Numbered from the stretch's first letter, positions 18,600-28,171 are shown. The stretch: DNA of 64,000 nt from Acaudatibacter sp963835495 (GCA_963835495.1 CAWIFQ010000005.1:806001-870000), one strand, 5' to 3'. Translations and numbers: made by a program. Notes: generated by a model not told the origin, from the letters alone.

Positions 18600-19650
18600 A
18601 TGACCGACGATCCCCTCGCCCAGATGTTCCGAGCCCAGGCGCAGGTCTGCGCCTCGTTCGGATCGCCTTTCTATGCCGCGCTACTGGGCCGGGCGGCGGG
18701 CGATCTGGACGAGATGCGCACGCTGTTCGCGCCGTGGGCGGGTCAGAGCTTCGAAGACCTGATGGGCGCGGCGGTCTCGCTGCGCTTCCTCGGCGCGTTG
18801 CACGACCTGGCGCTCAGCGGCGACGACATCGCTCTGTCCGCCGCCTTCCCGCCCACCAGCGACGCCGACGCGGCGTGGGAGACGGCGCGGTCGGCGATCG
18901 AGCGCGACCCGGCGCGGTTCGCCGCGTTCATGACCCACGAGCCGCAGACCAACGAGGTGCGCCGCTCGGCCTGCCTGCTGCCAGGCTTCCTGACCATCGC
19001 CGCCGAGACCGGCCTGCCGCTCGCCTGCCTGGAACTCGGCGCCAGCGCCGGACTCAACCAGCTCTGGAACCGCTACGCCTACGACTACGGCGAGGCCGGC
19101 CGCTGGGGCGATCCTGAGCTGGCCGCTGACGCTCGACAGCGCCTGGAGCGGGCCGCCGGCGCCTTGGGCGACGCCGATCGAGGTCGCTTCGACCGCCGCC
19201 TGCGACCGCAAACCGATCGACCTGACCGATCCGCTGCAGCGCCGGCGGCTGAAGGCCTATCTCTGGCCCGACCAGGCCGAGCGCATCGAGCGTTTCGACG
19301 CCGCCGTCGGCATGGCGCTGGCGGCCGGGATCCGGGTCGAGGCTGCCGACGCCGCCGCCTGGACGCTGGCCCGCGCCGCGCCGCGCGAGGGCCTCGCCAC
19401 CGTCGTCTATCACTCGATCTTCTGGCAGTACCTGCCGGCGCAGACCAAGACCGTCCTGCGCGCCGCGCTCGAAACCCACGGCGCCGAGGCGACGCGGTCC
19501 GCCCCGCTGGCCTGGCTGCGAATGGAGCCGATCGAGGGCCAGGCGTTCCCGATCGAACTGCGGCTGACGCTCTGGCCCGGCGGCAAGGATCGCCGGCTCG
19601 CGACAGTGCACGCGCACGGGGCGAACGTGAACTGGGGAGCGCCTGACTAG
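18600..19650 (+). CDS. DUF2332 family protein (apparent +1 frameshift near 19122)
   Basis: A protein of unknown function, 349 residues after repair. The N-terminal part (FRAQAQVCASFGSPFYAALL, ERDPARFAAFMTHEPQTNEVRRSACLLPGF, LACLELGASAGLNQLWNRY) fits DUF2332, whose members look like degenerate methyltransferases. As written, the frame drifts at WGDPELAAD; removing one T in CCTGAGC at about 19122 restores WGDPSWPLTLDSAWSGPP and then LKAYLWPDQAERIERFDAA, and it stays open to 19650. Its C-terminal half (VVYHSIFWQYLP) is intact. It precedes ccrM with 75 bp between. Confidence 0.78.
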
Positions 19651-19668
19651 ACCGGGTTGGCCACGCTC

Positions 19669-19684
19669 TTAAGCGCCCCTTAAC
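19669..19684 (+). promoter_or_regulatory. CtrA binding site upstream of ccrM
   Basis: TTAA (19669-19672), seven bases GCGCCCC, then TTAAC (19680-19684): an exact match to the CtrA consensus TTAA-N7-TTAAC. It lies 42 bp before the ccrM start, where CtrA is known to activate ccrM in Caulobacter crescentus. The match is seen directly; binding in this organism is inferred. Confidence 0.75.
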
Positions 19685-19725
19685 CGCATTCGCGAAGGCT
19701 GGTCTTCCCGCTAGAGAGTGAAGGC

Positions 19726-20821
19726 ATGGCCTCCAGGAAACCCGAAGAGACCGGCCGCATCATCCTCGGCGACTGCATCGCCGAGATGGCGAAGCTGCCC
19801 GAGAAGTCGGTCGACCTGGTGTTCGCCGACCCGCCCTACAATCTGCAGCTCGGCGGCGATCTGCTGCGGCCCGACAATTCCAAGGTCGACGCGGTCGACG
19901 ACGACTGGGACCAGTTCGCCTCGTTCGAGGCCTACGACCGCTTCACCCGCGCCTGGCTGGCCGGCGGCCCGGCGCGTGCTGAAGGACGACGGCGCGCTGT
20001 GGGTGATCGGCAGCTACCACAACATCTTCCGCGTCGGCTCGGCGCTGCAGGACCTGGGCTTCTGGATCCTCAACGACGTGGTCTGGCGCAAGTCCAACCC
20101 GATGCCGAACTTCAAGGGCACGCGCTTCACCAACGCCCACGAGACCCTGATCTGGGCCGCCAAGTGCGCGCGGCGCGCGGCGCTACACCTTCAACTACGA
20201 CGCCATGAAGCTGGCCAACGACGAGCTGCAGATGCGCTCCGACTGGACCCTGCCGCTGGCCACCGGCGAGGAGCGGGTCAAGGACGAGACCGGCGCCAAG
20301 GCCCATCCGACCCAGAAGCCGGAGGCGCTGCTGCACCGGGTGATCCTGGCCACCAGCAAGGTCGGGCGACGTGATCCTCGACCCGTTCTTCGGCGTCGGC
20401 ACCACCGGCGCGGTCGGCCAAGCGGCTCGGCCGCCGCTTCATCGGCATCGAGCAGAACCCCGGCTACGTCTCGCTGGCCCGCAGCGCGGATCGAGCAAGG
20501 TGGTCCCGACCGCGCCGTCAGACCTCGAGGTGACCGGCTCGAAGAAGGACGAGCCGCGCGTGCCGTTCGGCCAGATCGTCGAGGCGGGGCTGCTGCGATC
20601 CTGGCGACACCGTCTGGTGCCCGCGCGGCAAGCAGCAGGCCAAGGTGCGCGCCGACGGCAGCCTGGTGATGGGCGAGCTCACCGGCTCGATCCACAAGCT
20701 GGGCGCGATGGTCCAGTCCGCGCCCGCCTGCAACGGCTGGACCTACTGGCACATCCGCACCGACAAGGGCCTGGCCCCGATCGACGTGCTGCGCGCGAAG
20801 ATGCGGGCGGAGATGGTCTGA
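19726..20821 (+). CDS. ccrM: CcrM-type GANTC adenine-N6 DNA methyltransferase (seven apparent +1 shifts)
   Basis: CcrM methylates GANTC late in the Caulobacter cell cycle and links replication to transcription. Visible parts: FADPPYNLQLGGDLLRPDNSK (catalytic DPPY), VLKDDGALWVIGSYHNIF, WRKSNPMPNFKGTRF, AHPTQKPEALLHRVIL, DPFFGVGTTGAV (SAM-binding FxGxG), and a C-terminal RAMA domain ending SAPACNGWTYWHI. They are spread over three frames. Seven extra bases, near 19962, 20165-20187, 20365, 20417, 20484, 20499 and 20600, account for every shift; removing them gives 362 residues, close to the 358 of C. crescentus. Since ccrM is normally vital in this order, I regard the damage as consensus error. 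Confidence 0.85.
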
Positions 20822-20825
20822 CGGG

Positions 20826-21875
20826 CTAGGCGAGCGCCTCCCGCGCCGCCTTCAGGAACACGCTCGGCATGGCTTCCAAGTCGCGTCGCGGCGTCCAGAT
20901 CGCGGCCTTCCAGTCGCCCTCGGCGCGGAAGACGCGCAGGTCAGGGCGAAGTGGGTGAAGACGTGGCGGATCTCGCCGGCGCGGCGCCAGGCGGCGGCGA
21001 CGGGAGCGGCGGCGAGGGCTTCGGCGTCGGACCAGGGCGCGTCGCGCCAGTCGCGACGTCGGCAAGCCGAGCATGCCGCCGAGCAGGCCCTTGGCCGGCC
21101 GGCGGACCAGGGCGACCCGGTCGCCGGCGGTCAGCACGTAGGCCGCGCCGTAGCGCTGCGGGCGGTCGGGCTTGGCGTCACGGCGCGGATAGGTCTGCGG
21201 CGCGCCGGTCGCGCGGGCCTGGCAGTCGTCGGCGGCGGGGCAGATCAGGCAGGCGGGGGATGAGGGCGTGCAGATCATCGCGCCCAGGTCCATCAGCGCC
21301 TGGGCCCAGTCGCCGGGGCGGTCGTCGGCGATGAGGCCCGCGGCCAGGCGCTTCAGCTCCGGCTTGGCGCCGGGCAGCGGCGCCTCGACCGCGTAGAGGC
21401 GCGCCATCACCCGCTCGACATTGCCGTCGACCACGTTGGCGGGCCGGTCGAAGGCGATCGCGGCGATCGCGGCGGCGGTGTAGGGGCCGACGCCCGGCAG
21501 CGCGCGCAGGCCGTCCTCGGTGTCCGGGAACACGCCGCCCAGCCTCTCCGCCACGAAGCGGGCGCAGGCGATCAGGTTGCGGGCGCGGGCGTAGTAGCCG
21601 AGCCCGGCCCAGGCGGCCATCACCTCGCCCTCGTCGGCGGCCGCCAGCGCCGCCACGGTCGGCCAGCGGCGGGTGAAGGCGAGGAAGTAGGGCGTCGCGT
21701 GCGGCACGGTGGTCTGCTGCAGCATGATCTCGGAGAGCCACACCCGGTAGGGATCGGCCCGTCGGCCCGCCGCCTGGTCGGCGGGACGTACGCGCCACGG
21801 CAGGTCGCGGGCGTGGGCGTCGTACCAGGCGAAGACTTCGTTTCTGAGGCGAGATAGCGTCGCGACGGGCGGCAT
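20826..21875 (-). CDS. mutY: A/G-specific adenine glycosylase MutY (short out-of-frame stretch from paired indels)
   Basis: MutY removes adenine paired with 8-oxoguanine. It has EIMLQQTTV with the catalytic glutamate, the helix-hairpin-helix LPGVGPYTAAAI, the catalytic aspartate in VDGNVERVM and the iron-sulfur ligands C-x6-C-x2-C-x5-C in CTPSSPACLICPAADDC. The C-terminal NUDIX-like domain begins RYGAAYVLTAGDRVALVRRP. Between about 20942 and 21055 the frame is wrong: an extra base near 21053 and a missing C near 20943 offset each other. Restored, that stretch reads SDWRDAPWSDAEALAAAPVA and on to FTHFALTLRVFRAEG. Total 349 residues. Confidence 0.9.
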   Translation of the reverse strand: MPPVATLSRLRNEVFAWYDAHARDLPWRVRPADQAAGRRADPYRVWLSEIMLQQTTVPHATPYFLAFTRRWPTVAALAAADEGEVMAAWAGLGYYARARNLIACARFVAERLGGVFPDTEDGLRALPGVGPYTAAAIAAIAFDRPANVVDGNVERVMARLYAVEAPLPGAKPELKRLAAGLIADDRPGDWAQALMDLGAMICTPSSPACLICPAADDCQARATGAPQTYPRRDAKPDRPQRYGAAYVLTAGDRVALVRRPAKGLLGGMLGLPTSRLARRALVRRRSPRRRSRRRRLAPRRRDPPRLHPLRPDLRVFRAEGDWKAAIWTPRRDLEAMPSVFLKAAREALA

Positions 21876-21896
21876 GAGCTGGTTTATAGAGCCTCG

Positions 21897-22443
21897 ATGC
21901 GCCGCTCGCTGCCCTCGTCGCAGGAAGCCCTCGCCATACTCGCCGCGCGCCGGCCACGGCCGCCGCCCCGGCCGCCGCGCCATGCCGCGCGGGGGCTGAA
22001 CGTGGCGATGAAGGAGCTGGAGGAGAAGTTCGGGCGCGGCCCCGACGACCTGAAGGCGCGCTGGCGCGAGATCGTCGGCGAGGCGCTGGCCGGCCGTTCC
22101 GAGCCGGTGAAGCTGGTCAAGTCGCGCACCGGCGGCGCCACGCTGGAGCTGCGGGTGGCCGGACCGGTCGCCGCGCTGGTCCAGCACCAGGCGCCGCTGA
22201 TCCTCGACCGGCTGAACCTGTACCTCGGCCCGGGCACGGTGGCGAAGCTGCGCATCGTGCAGGGTCCGCTCAGCAAGCCGCCGACCGCCGCCGCATCGGG
22301 TCCGACGCGCCGGACCCGCGCCGCCGCTCGACGCCGCCGCCGAGCGCGAGCTCGAGGTCAGCCTCGCCGAAGCGCCGGACGGCCCGCTCAAGGACGCCCT
22401 GCTGCGCCTCGGCCGCGAAGTGCTGCGGTCGAAACACCGGTGA
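21897..22443 (+). CDS. dciA: DciA/DUF721 family protein (apparent +1 frameshift near 22293)
   Basis: A basic DUF721 protein; DciA-type members are the ancestral helper for loading the replicative helicase. The conserved core is ELEEKFGRGPDDLKARWREIVGEALAGRSEPVKL, ATLELRVAGPVAALVQHQAPLILDRLNLYLG and IVQGPL. After TAAA the written frame becomes an arginine-rich run; removing one base near 22293 gives ARVRRAGPAPPLDAAAERELEVSLA and an end at 22443 (181 residues). Start codons of this gene and mutY are only 21 bp apart on opposite strands, so their promoters must overlap the coding starts. Confidence 0.82.
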
Positions 22444-22530
22444 AACGCGGCGCCCTCGACCATCAGCCCCCTTCATACCGCCCACGGAATCGCGCTCTAC
22501 TCGATCGCTTAACGGCCAGGAGTCCTCTGC

Positions 22531-23151
22531 ATGCGTGCTGTCGCCGCTCTCTTGATCTGCCTTGGCCTCGGCCTCGCGGCCTGCAAGCCGGCCACCACCA
22601 GCGGCGGCGCGGGCCAGGACGACATGAGCCTCGGCAATCCCGCCGCCAAGGTGACGGTGATGGAGTTCGCCTCGCTGGGCTGCCCTATCTGCGCCAAGTG
22701 GAACAACGAGGTCTTCCCCGCCTTCAAGGCCAAGTACGTCGACACCGGCAAGGTGCACTACGTGCTGAAGGAGTTCTCCACCGGCGACGCGCCAGTGGCC
22801 GCCGCCGGCTTCCTGCTCGCCCGCTGCGCCGGCAAGGACAAGTATTTCCAGATTGTCGATGCGGTGTTCCGCCAGGAAGCCGAACTGCTGGAGAGCGACC
22901 GCAACGCCGAGAAGCGCGACCGGCTGGTCAAGATCGCCCAATCGGCCGGCATTCCCGAGACCCAGTTCGACGCCTGCACCAGCAACGACGACGCGCTGAA
23001 GGCGTTCAACGACCGCGTCGAAGCCTCGGCAAAGCAATACAGCATCAACTCGACGCCGACCTTCATCATCAACGGCAAGTCGACGACCGGCTACCAGGAC
23101 ATGGCGGCGATCGATAAGTCGATCGCCGACGCCCAAGCCACCGCGAAGTGA
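22531..23151 (+). CDS. DsbA family thiol:disulfide oxidoreductase, predicted lipoprotein
   Basis: A 206-residue thioredoxin-fold protein. Residues 1-18 form a lipoprotein signal with lipobox LAAC, Cys18 being the lipidated residue. The redox site is CPIC at 51-54, and STPTF gives the cis-proline loop. The inserted helical domain and the closing TTGYQDMAAID fit the DsbA/DsbG-like Thioredoxin_4 group. It would act in the periplasm on envelope proteins. A paralogue follows directly; the stop TGA overlaps its ATG. Confidence 0.88.
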   Translation: MRAVAALLICLGLGLAACKPATTSGGAGQDDMSLGNPAAKVTVMEFASLGCPICAKWNNEVFPAFKAKYVDTGKVHYVLKEFSTGDAPVAAAGFLLARCAGKDKYFQIVDAVFRQEAELLESDRNAEKRDRLVKIAQSAGIPETQFDACTSNDDALKAFNDRVEASAKQYSINSTPTFIINGKSTTGYQDMAAIDKSIADAQATAK

Positions 23152-23787
23152 TGGGCGACCGCGAAGTGAAAATGCTCAGCCGCCGGATCGCTATCGCCGC
23201 GGCCTGCGCCTTCGCCGCCGGCCTCATCGCGGCCTCGGGCGCCGTGGCCGGCGTGATGGACCCCGAGCCGGGCGACATGGCGCTGGGCCCCGCCGGCGCC
23301 CGCGTGACGGTGATCGAGTATGCCTCGGTCGGCTGCCCGCACTGCGCCGACTGGCGCCACGACGTCTTCCCCGCCTTGAAGGCGAAGTACATCGACACCG
23401 GACGCGTGCGTTTCGTGCTGCGCGAGATGATCACCGGCGATCCCACCGTCGCCACCGCCGGCTTCATGCTGGCGCGCTGCGCCGGGCCGGCGAAGTACTT
23501 CCAGGTGGTCGACGAGGTCTACGCCCGCCAGCCGCAGATGTTCGGCAAGACCGCCGACACCGGCGCGGTGCTGGGCGAGATCGCCAAGGCCGCCGGCATG
23601 ACCGAGGAGGCCTACGAGGCCTGCATCGACGACGAAGGCCTCGACGCCCTGAACGCCCGCGTCGCCCAGCACAACAAGGATGGGGTCGACAGCACCCCGA
23701 CCTTCTTCGTCAACGGCAAGCGCTACGACGAACCGCTGCACGCTGGCGCAGGTCGCCGCCGCGCTCCATCCCGGCCACAGGTCCTAG
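23151..23787 (+). CDS. DsbA family thiol:disulfide oxidoreductase, second copy (apparent +1 frameshift near 23741)
   Basis: A second Thioredoxin_4 protein, clearly a paralogue of the preceding one (VTVIEYASVGCPHCADWRHDVFPALKAKYIDTG matches its neighbour closely). The redox site is CPHC instead of CPIC, the DsbA-type dipeptide, and the signal sequence has no lipobox, so it is soluble in the periplasm. The start may be ATG 23151 (coupled, TGATG) or ATG 23172, which begins a cleaner signal peptide MLSRRIAIAAAC. Near the end an extra C at about 23741 hides the true finish PLTLAQVAAALHPGHRS, with stop at 23785-23787; 211 residues. Confidence 0.85.
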
Positions 23788-23806
23788 GGACCGGAAGGGG
23801 CGGGCG

Positions 23807-26800
23807 GTGCATTTCCAGCGACTTCGGCTCTCCGGCTTCAAGTCCTTCGTCGATCCGACCGATTTCCGGATCGAGCCGGGGCTGACCGGCGTCGTCGGCC
23901 CGAACGGCTGCGGCAAGTCGAACCTGCTGGAGGCCCTGCGCTGGGTGATGGGGGCCAACTCGGCCAAGGCAATGCGCGGGTCCGGCATGGACGACGTGAT
24001 CTTCGCCGGATCCGGCGGGCGGCCGGGTCGAAACCACGCCGAGGTGACGCTGACCATCGACAACGCGGACGGCACGGCGCCGGTCGCGCTCGGCGGCCAT
24101 CCGGTGCTGGAGGTGGTGCGGCGGATCGATCGCGGCGCGGGCTCGACCTACCGCGTCAACGGCAAGGAAGTGCGGGCGCGCGACGTGCAGCTGCTGTTCG
24201 CCGACGCCTCCACCGGGGCCAATTCGCCGGCCCTGGTCCGCCAGGGTCAGATCTCCGAACTGATCGCCGCCAAGCCGCAGAACCGGCGCCTGATCCTCGA
24301 GGAGGCCGCCGGCGTCTCCGGCCTGCACAGCCGCCGCCACGAGGCGGAGCTGAAGGTCCGCGCAGCCGAGAGCAATCTCGAGCGGCTCGACGACCTGGCC
24401 AAGGAGCTCGACGCCTCGCTGGGCCGGCTGAAGCGCGAGGCGCGGCAGGCCGAGCGCTACAAGAAGCTCGCCAGCCAGATCCGCGCGCTGCAGGGCGCGG
24501 TGCTCTACGCGCGCTGGGCCGAGGCGCGCGATGCGCTGGCCAACGTCGATACGGAGGCGATGACCGTCGGCGCCGAGGCTGAGCGCGCCACGAGAGCCGC
24601 CGCCGCTGCCAGCGCCGCAGCCGCAGAAGCCGAGGCCGCGATCCGGCCGCTGCGCGACGAGGAGACTACCGCCGCGGCAATCCTGCACCGGCTGGAGATC
24701 GAGAAGGACCGGCTCGACCGCGAGTTCGAGGGGGCGGCGGCCGAGGTGGCGCGGCTGCAGGCCGAGATCGCCCGCCTGATCGCCGACGCCGGCCGCGAGG
24801 GCCAGATCGTCGAGGACGCCGGCCGCGCGCTAGCCCGCCTGGAGGCCGAGGCGCGGCAGCTGGAAGTCGAGATCGAGACCGCGCCGGAGCGCCTGCCGGA
24901 ACTCGCCGCCAAGGCCGAAGCCGCCGACGCCGTGCGCCGCGCCGCCGACGCCGAAGTCGAGCGCCTGGCCACTGAAATCGCCGCCGCCGAGGCCGACCGC
25001 CGCGGCGCCGAGACGCGGGTGGAGGAAGCCCGGGTCCGGCTGGCGCGGACCATCCGCGCGCTCGACCAGACCAAGCTCGACCGCGCCGCGCTCGGCCCCG
25101 CCCAGGATCCGCGCCTCGCCGCCGCCGAAGAGGCCCTTGCCGCCGCTGAGACCGCGCTCGCCGAAACCCGAGCCGCGCTGGAAGCGGCCGAAGCCGACCG
25201 ATCGTCGGCGCAGACGGCCGAATCGCAGGCCCGTGGCGCGGCGCGCAAGGCGGCCGACGAACTGGCGGCACTGAAGGCCGAGGCGCAGGGCCTGGCGGCC
25301 ATCACCGCCCGCGCCGAGAAGGGTGCGTTCAAGCCGGCGCTGGATCACGTGACGCCCGACAGCGGCCTCGAGGCGGCGCTGGCCGCCGCGCTCGGCGACG
25401 ATCTCGCCGCCGCGCTCGATCCGAAGGCGCCGAGCCATTGGGCGGGCGCCGACGCCGCCGCATGCGACTGGCCGGCCGGCGCGACGCCGCTCGGGCCGCA
25501 GGTGGAGGCGCCGCCGGAGCTCGCCGCGCGGCTGGCGCATGTCGCCCTGGTCGACGCCGCCGACGGCCCTGCGCTGATGCGCCAGCTGAAGCCCGGCCAG
25601 CGTCTGGTCTCCAGAGCCGGTGATCTCTGGCGCTGGGACGGCTTCACCGCCAGCGCCGGCGCGCCGAAGGCGGCCGAGGCGCGGCTGAAGCAGCGCGCCC
25701 GGCTTGCCGCGCTCGAAGCGCAGATCGCGACGCTGACCCCGGCGGCCGAGGAAACGCGGCGCGCCGCTGATGCCGCCGCCAAGCGGGTCGCGGACGCCGA
25801 GCAGGCCGTTCGCATCGCCCGGCCGCGGCCCCGCGAAGCCGAGATCGCCAGCCAACGGGCCCGCGAGCAGCTCGAGACGCTGGCCCGCGAAGGCGCCCGC
25901 CGCGACGCCCGCGCCCAGTCGCTCGACGAGACCATCGCCCGCTTCGACGCCGAACGCGCCGAGCTGGCCGCGCAGCTGGCCGAGGCCGAGACGGCGCTCG
26001 AAAGCGTCGCGCCCGAGGCCGGCGATCGCGAGGTGCTGGAGGCGGCGCGCGCCGCGGCCGCCGAGGCGCGCACCGCCGAAGCCTCGGCGCGGGCGGCGTT
26101 CGACGTCGAGCGGCGCGAGCGTGACGGCCGCCAGCGCCGGCTGGAGGCGCTGGTCGCCGACCGCGACGGCTGGACCCGCCGCGCCGACGTGGCCCGCCGC
26201 CGCGAAGAGCAGCTCGGCCTGGAGCGCGAGAACGCCGAGGCCGCGATGGTCAAGGCCAAGGAGCTGCCGGGCGCGTTCGAGGCCCGCCGGCAGGGACTGC
26301 TGGACGAGCTCGGCGTCGCCCAGGGGCGCAAGGCCAAGTCCGCCGACTCGCTCGCGATGGCCGAGGCCGTGCGCGGCGACGCCGACCGCGCCTGGCGCGC
26401 GGCCGAGACCGCCGCCGGCGAGGCCCGCGAGCGCCGCGCCACCCTGACCGCCCGGCTCGACGCCGCCCGCGACCGCTTCGCCGAGACGGCGCACACAATC
26501 CGCGAACAGACCCAGGTCGAGCCCGAGGCGCTGGGCAGGCGACTGGCCGAAGAGGCCCACGCCCTGCCGCCCGACGCCGCCGGCATGGAGACCCAGCTCG
26601 CCGCGCTGGAGCGCGAGCGCGAATTGATGGGTCCGGTCAACCTGCGCGCCGAGGAGGATGCGCGCGAGCTGTCCGACCGGCTGCAGACCCTGAAGTCCGA
26701 GCGCGCCGACCTGTCCTCGGCGCTGGTCAAGCTGCGCCAGGGAATCGCCGAGCTGAACGCCGAGGGCCGCGAACGGCTGACCGCCGCGTTCACGATCATC

Positions 26801-27250
26801 GACGGCCACTTCCGCGCGCTCTTCACCACCCTGTTCGAGGGCGGCCAGGCCGAGCTGCGGCTGGTCGAGTCGGACGATCCGCTCGAGGCGGGACTGGAGA
26901 TCTTCGCCTGCCCGCCGGGCAAGCGGCTGGCGGTGATGAGCCTGCTCAGCGGCGGCGAGCAGGCGCTGACCGCCGCGGCGCTGATCTTCGCGGTGTTCCT
27001 GGCCAATCCGGCCCCGATCTGCGTGCTCGACGAGGTCGACGCGCCGCTCGACGACGCCAACGTCGAGCGCTTCTGCAACCTGCTCGACGAGATGCGCCGC
27101 CGCGCCTCGACCCGCTTTATCGCCATCACCCACAACCCGCTGACCATGTCGCGGATGGACCGGCTCTACGGCGTGACCATGCGCGAGCGCGGCGTCTCGC
27201 AGCTGGTCAGCGTCGACCTGCGCCAGGCCGAGACCCTCGCCGCGCAATGA
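23807..27250 (+). CDS. smc: Chromosome segregation protein SMC
   Basis: An 1147-residue condensin ATPase that organises and separates the chromosome with ScpA and ScpB (not in the window). Walker A is GPNGCGKSN at 31-39. Two long alanine-, glutamate- and arginine-rich coiled coils flank the hinge (around residues 505-630, from FKPALDHVTPDSGLEAAL to LWRWDGF). The signature motif LSGGEQ is at 1047-1052 and Walker B is PICVLDEVDAPLDD soon after. Start is GTG 23807 with GGAAGGGG upstream. Place after the DsbA-like pair and before a kinase-like gene, whose start overlaps its stop. Confidence 0.96.
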   Translation: MHFQRLRLSGFKSFVDPTDFRIEPGLTGVVGPNGCGKSNLLEALRWVMGANSAKAMRGSGMDDVIFAGSGGRPGRNHAEVTLTIDNADGTAPVALGGHPVLEVVRRIDRGAGSTYRVNGKEVRARDVQLLFADASTGANSPALVRQGQISELIAAKPQNRRLILEEAAGVSGLHSRRHEAELKVRAAESNLERLDDLAKELDASLGRLKREARQAERYKKLASQIRALQGAVLYARWAEARDALANVDTEAMTVGAEAERATRAAAAASAAAAEAEAAIRPLRDEETTAAAILHRLEIEKDRLDREFEGAAAEVARLQAEIARLIADAGREGQIVEDAGRALARLEAEARQLEVEIETAPERLPELAAKAEAADAVRRAADAEVERLATEIAAAEADRRGAETRVEEARVRLARTIRALDQTKLDRAALGPAQDPRLAAAEEALAAAETALAETRAALEAAEADRSSAQTAESQARGAARKAADELAALKAEAQGLAAITARAEKGAFKPALDHVTPDSGLEAALAAALGDDLAAALDPKAPSHWAGADAAACDWPAGATPLGPQVEAPPELAARLAHVALVDAADGPALMRQLKPGQRLVSRAGDLWRWDGFTASAGAPKAAEARLKQRARLAALEAQIATLTPAAEETRRAADAAAKRVADAEQAVRIARPRPREAEIASQRAREQLETLAREGARRDARAQSLDETIARFDAERAELAAQLAEAETALESVAPEAGDREVLEAARAAAAEARTAEASARAAFDVERRERDGRQRRLEALVADRDGWTRRADVARRREEQLGLERENAEAAMVKAKELPGAFEARRQGLLDELGVAQGRKAKSADSLAMAEAVRGDADRAWRAAETAAGEARERRATLTARLDAARDRFAETAHTIREQTQVEPEALGRRLAEEAHALPPDAAGMETQLAALERERELMGPVNLRAEEDARELSDRLQTLKSERADLSSALVKLRQGIAELNAEGRERLTAAFTIIDGHFRALFTTLFEGGQAELRLVESDDPLEAGLEIFACPPGKRLAVMSLLSGGEQALTAAALIFAVFLANPAPICVLDEVDAPLDDANVERFCNLLDEMRRRASTRFIAITHNPLTMSRMDRLYGVTMRERGVSQLVSVDLRQAETLAAQ

Positions 27251-28092
27251 GCGAGGCGCTGGCCCCATGGCTGGCGCGCTGGGAGCTGGACTTCGAGAGC
27301 GCGCCAGCGCCGCCCGGCGGCCGCGAGCCCTACCCGGGCGCCGGCGAGGTCGCGTTCGTGCGCCGCGGCGGGCGCTCGCTGGTGCTCAAGCTGCTGCCGC
27401 AGGGCAGCGACGAATGGCGCTCGGGCGAGGTGCTGGCGCATTGGGACGGACGCGGCGCGGTGCGCCTGCTGGAACAGGCCCCGGGGGCGGTGCTGATCGA
27501 GCGAGCCATGCCCGGCGACGATCTGTCGCCGATGGTCGCTGCGGGCCGCGATGACGCCGCGACGCTGATCCTGTGCCAGGTGATGGCGCAGCTGAACCGG
27601 CCTGCACCGTCCGGCGCCGGCTTCCGCACCATCGCCGACTGGGGCCGGGGCTTCGCACGCAACCGCGGCGCCGCCGCCAAGGTCGGCATGGACGCCGGCC
27701 TGATCGACCAGGCCGAGGCGTTGTTCCAGCAGCTGTGCGAGACGCAAGCCGAGCCGATCGTGCTGCACGGCGATCTGCAGCACTACAACGTGGTGCGAGA
27801 TGCGGCGCGCGGCTGGCTGGCGATCGACCCCAAGGGAATCCTGGGCGAGCCCGCCTACGAGACCGGCGCGATGCTGCGCAATCCGGTCGCCGATCCCGGC
27901 CTCTGCGCCGACAGCGCGATCATCGAGCGCCGCGCCCGGCGGATCTGCGCCCAGCTCGACTATCCCTACGAGCGGGTGATCGGCTGGTGCTTCAGCCAGT
28001 GGGTGCTGTCGGTGCTGTGGGCGATCGAGGACCATCTGCCCTATGCGCCCTCCTGGCTCGATGGTCCGCGAGCGGCGCAAGCGCTGCTCTAG
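27247..28092 (+). CDS. APH(6)/hydroxyurea-type phosphotransferase family protein
   Basis: A 281-residue kinase-fold protein of the aminoglycoside/hydroxyurea antibiotic-resistance kinase family. The catalytic loop is LHGDLQHYNVV and the metal-binding segment is AIDPKGILGEPAYETG. The N-terminal lobe has SLVLKLLPQGSDEWRSGEVLAHW with the ATP-contacting lysine and PGAVLIERAMPGDDL. Chromosomal members are mostly of unknown physiological role, and resistance should not be assumed. The start overlaps the smc stop by 4 bp (ATGA). Confidence 0.85.
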   Translation: MSEALAPWLARWELDFESAPAPPGGREPYPGAGEVAFVRRGGRSLVLKLLPQGSDEWRSGEVLAHWDGRGAVRLLEQAPGAVLIERAMPGDDLSPMVAAGRDDAATLILCQVMAQLNRPAPSGAGFRTIADWGRGFARNRGAAAKVGMDAGLIDQAEALFQQLCETQAEPIVLHGDLQHYNVVRDAARGWLAIDPKGILGEPAYETGAMLRNPVADPGLCADSAIIERRARRICAQLDYPYERVIGWCFSQWVLSVLWAIEDHLPYAPSWLDGPRAAQALL

Positions 28093-28171
28093 GGGCCGGC
28101 CGGCGCATTTCAAGAGTGTCACGACCGCAAAAAGCCTGGTCGAACATTTAGAATTATTCACGAATTCGCGC

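Noticed and set aside
19726..20821. ccrM as a true pseudogene
   Set aside because: All motifs remain, all seven shifts are single extra bases, the repaired length is normal and the CtrA box is perfect; sequence error explains it better.
24830..27268. 812-codon open frame on the minus strand inside smc
   Set aside because: Antisense shadow of the Ala/Glu/Arg-rich coiled coil. smc itself has complete ATPase motifs.
27247..28092. Acquired antibiotic-resistance gene
   Set aside because: The kinase-like gene is coupled to smc by a 4-bp overlap, shares local composition and has no mobile element beside it; it looks like a chromosomal housekeeping member of the family.
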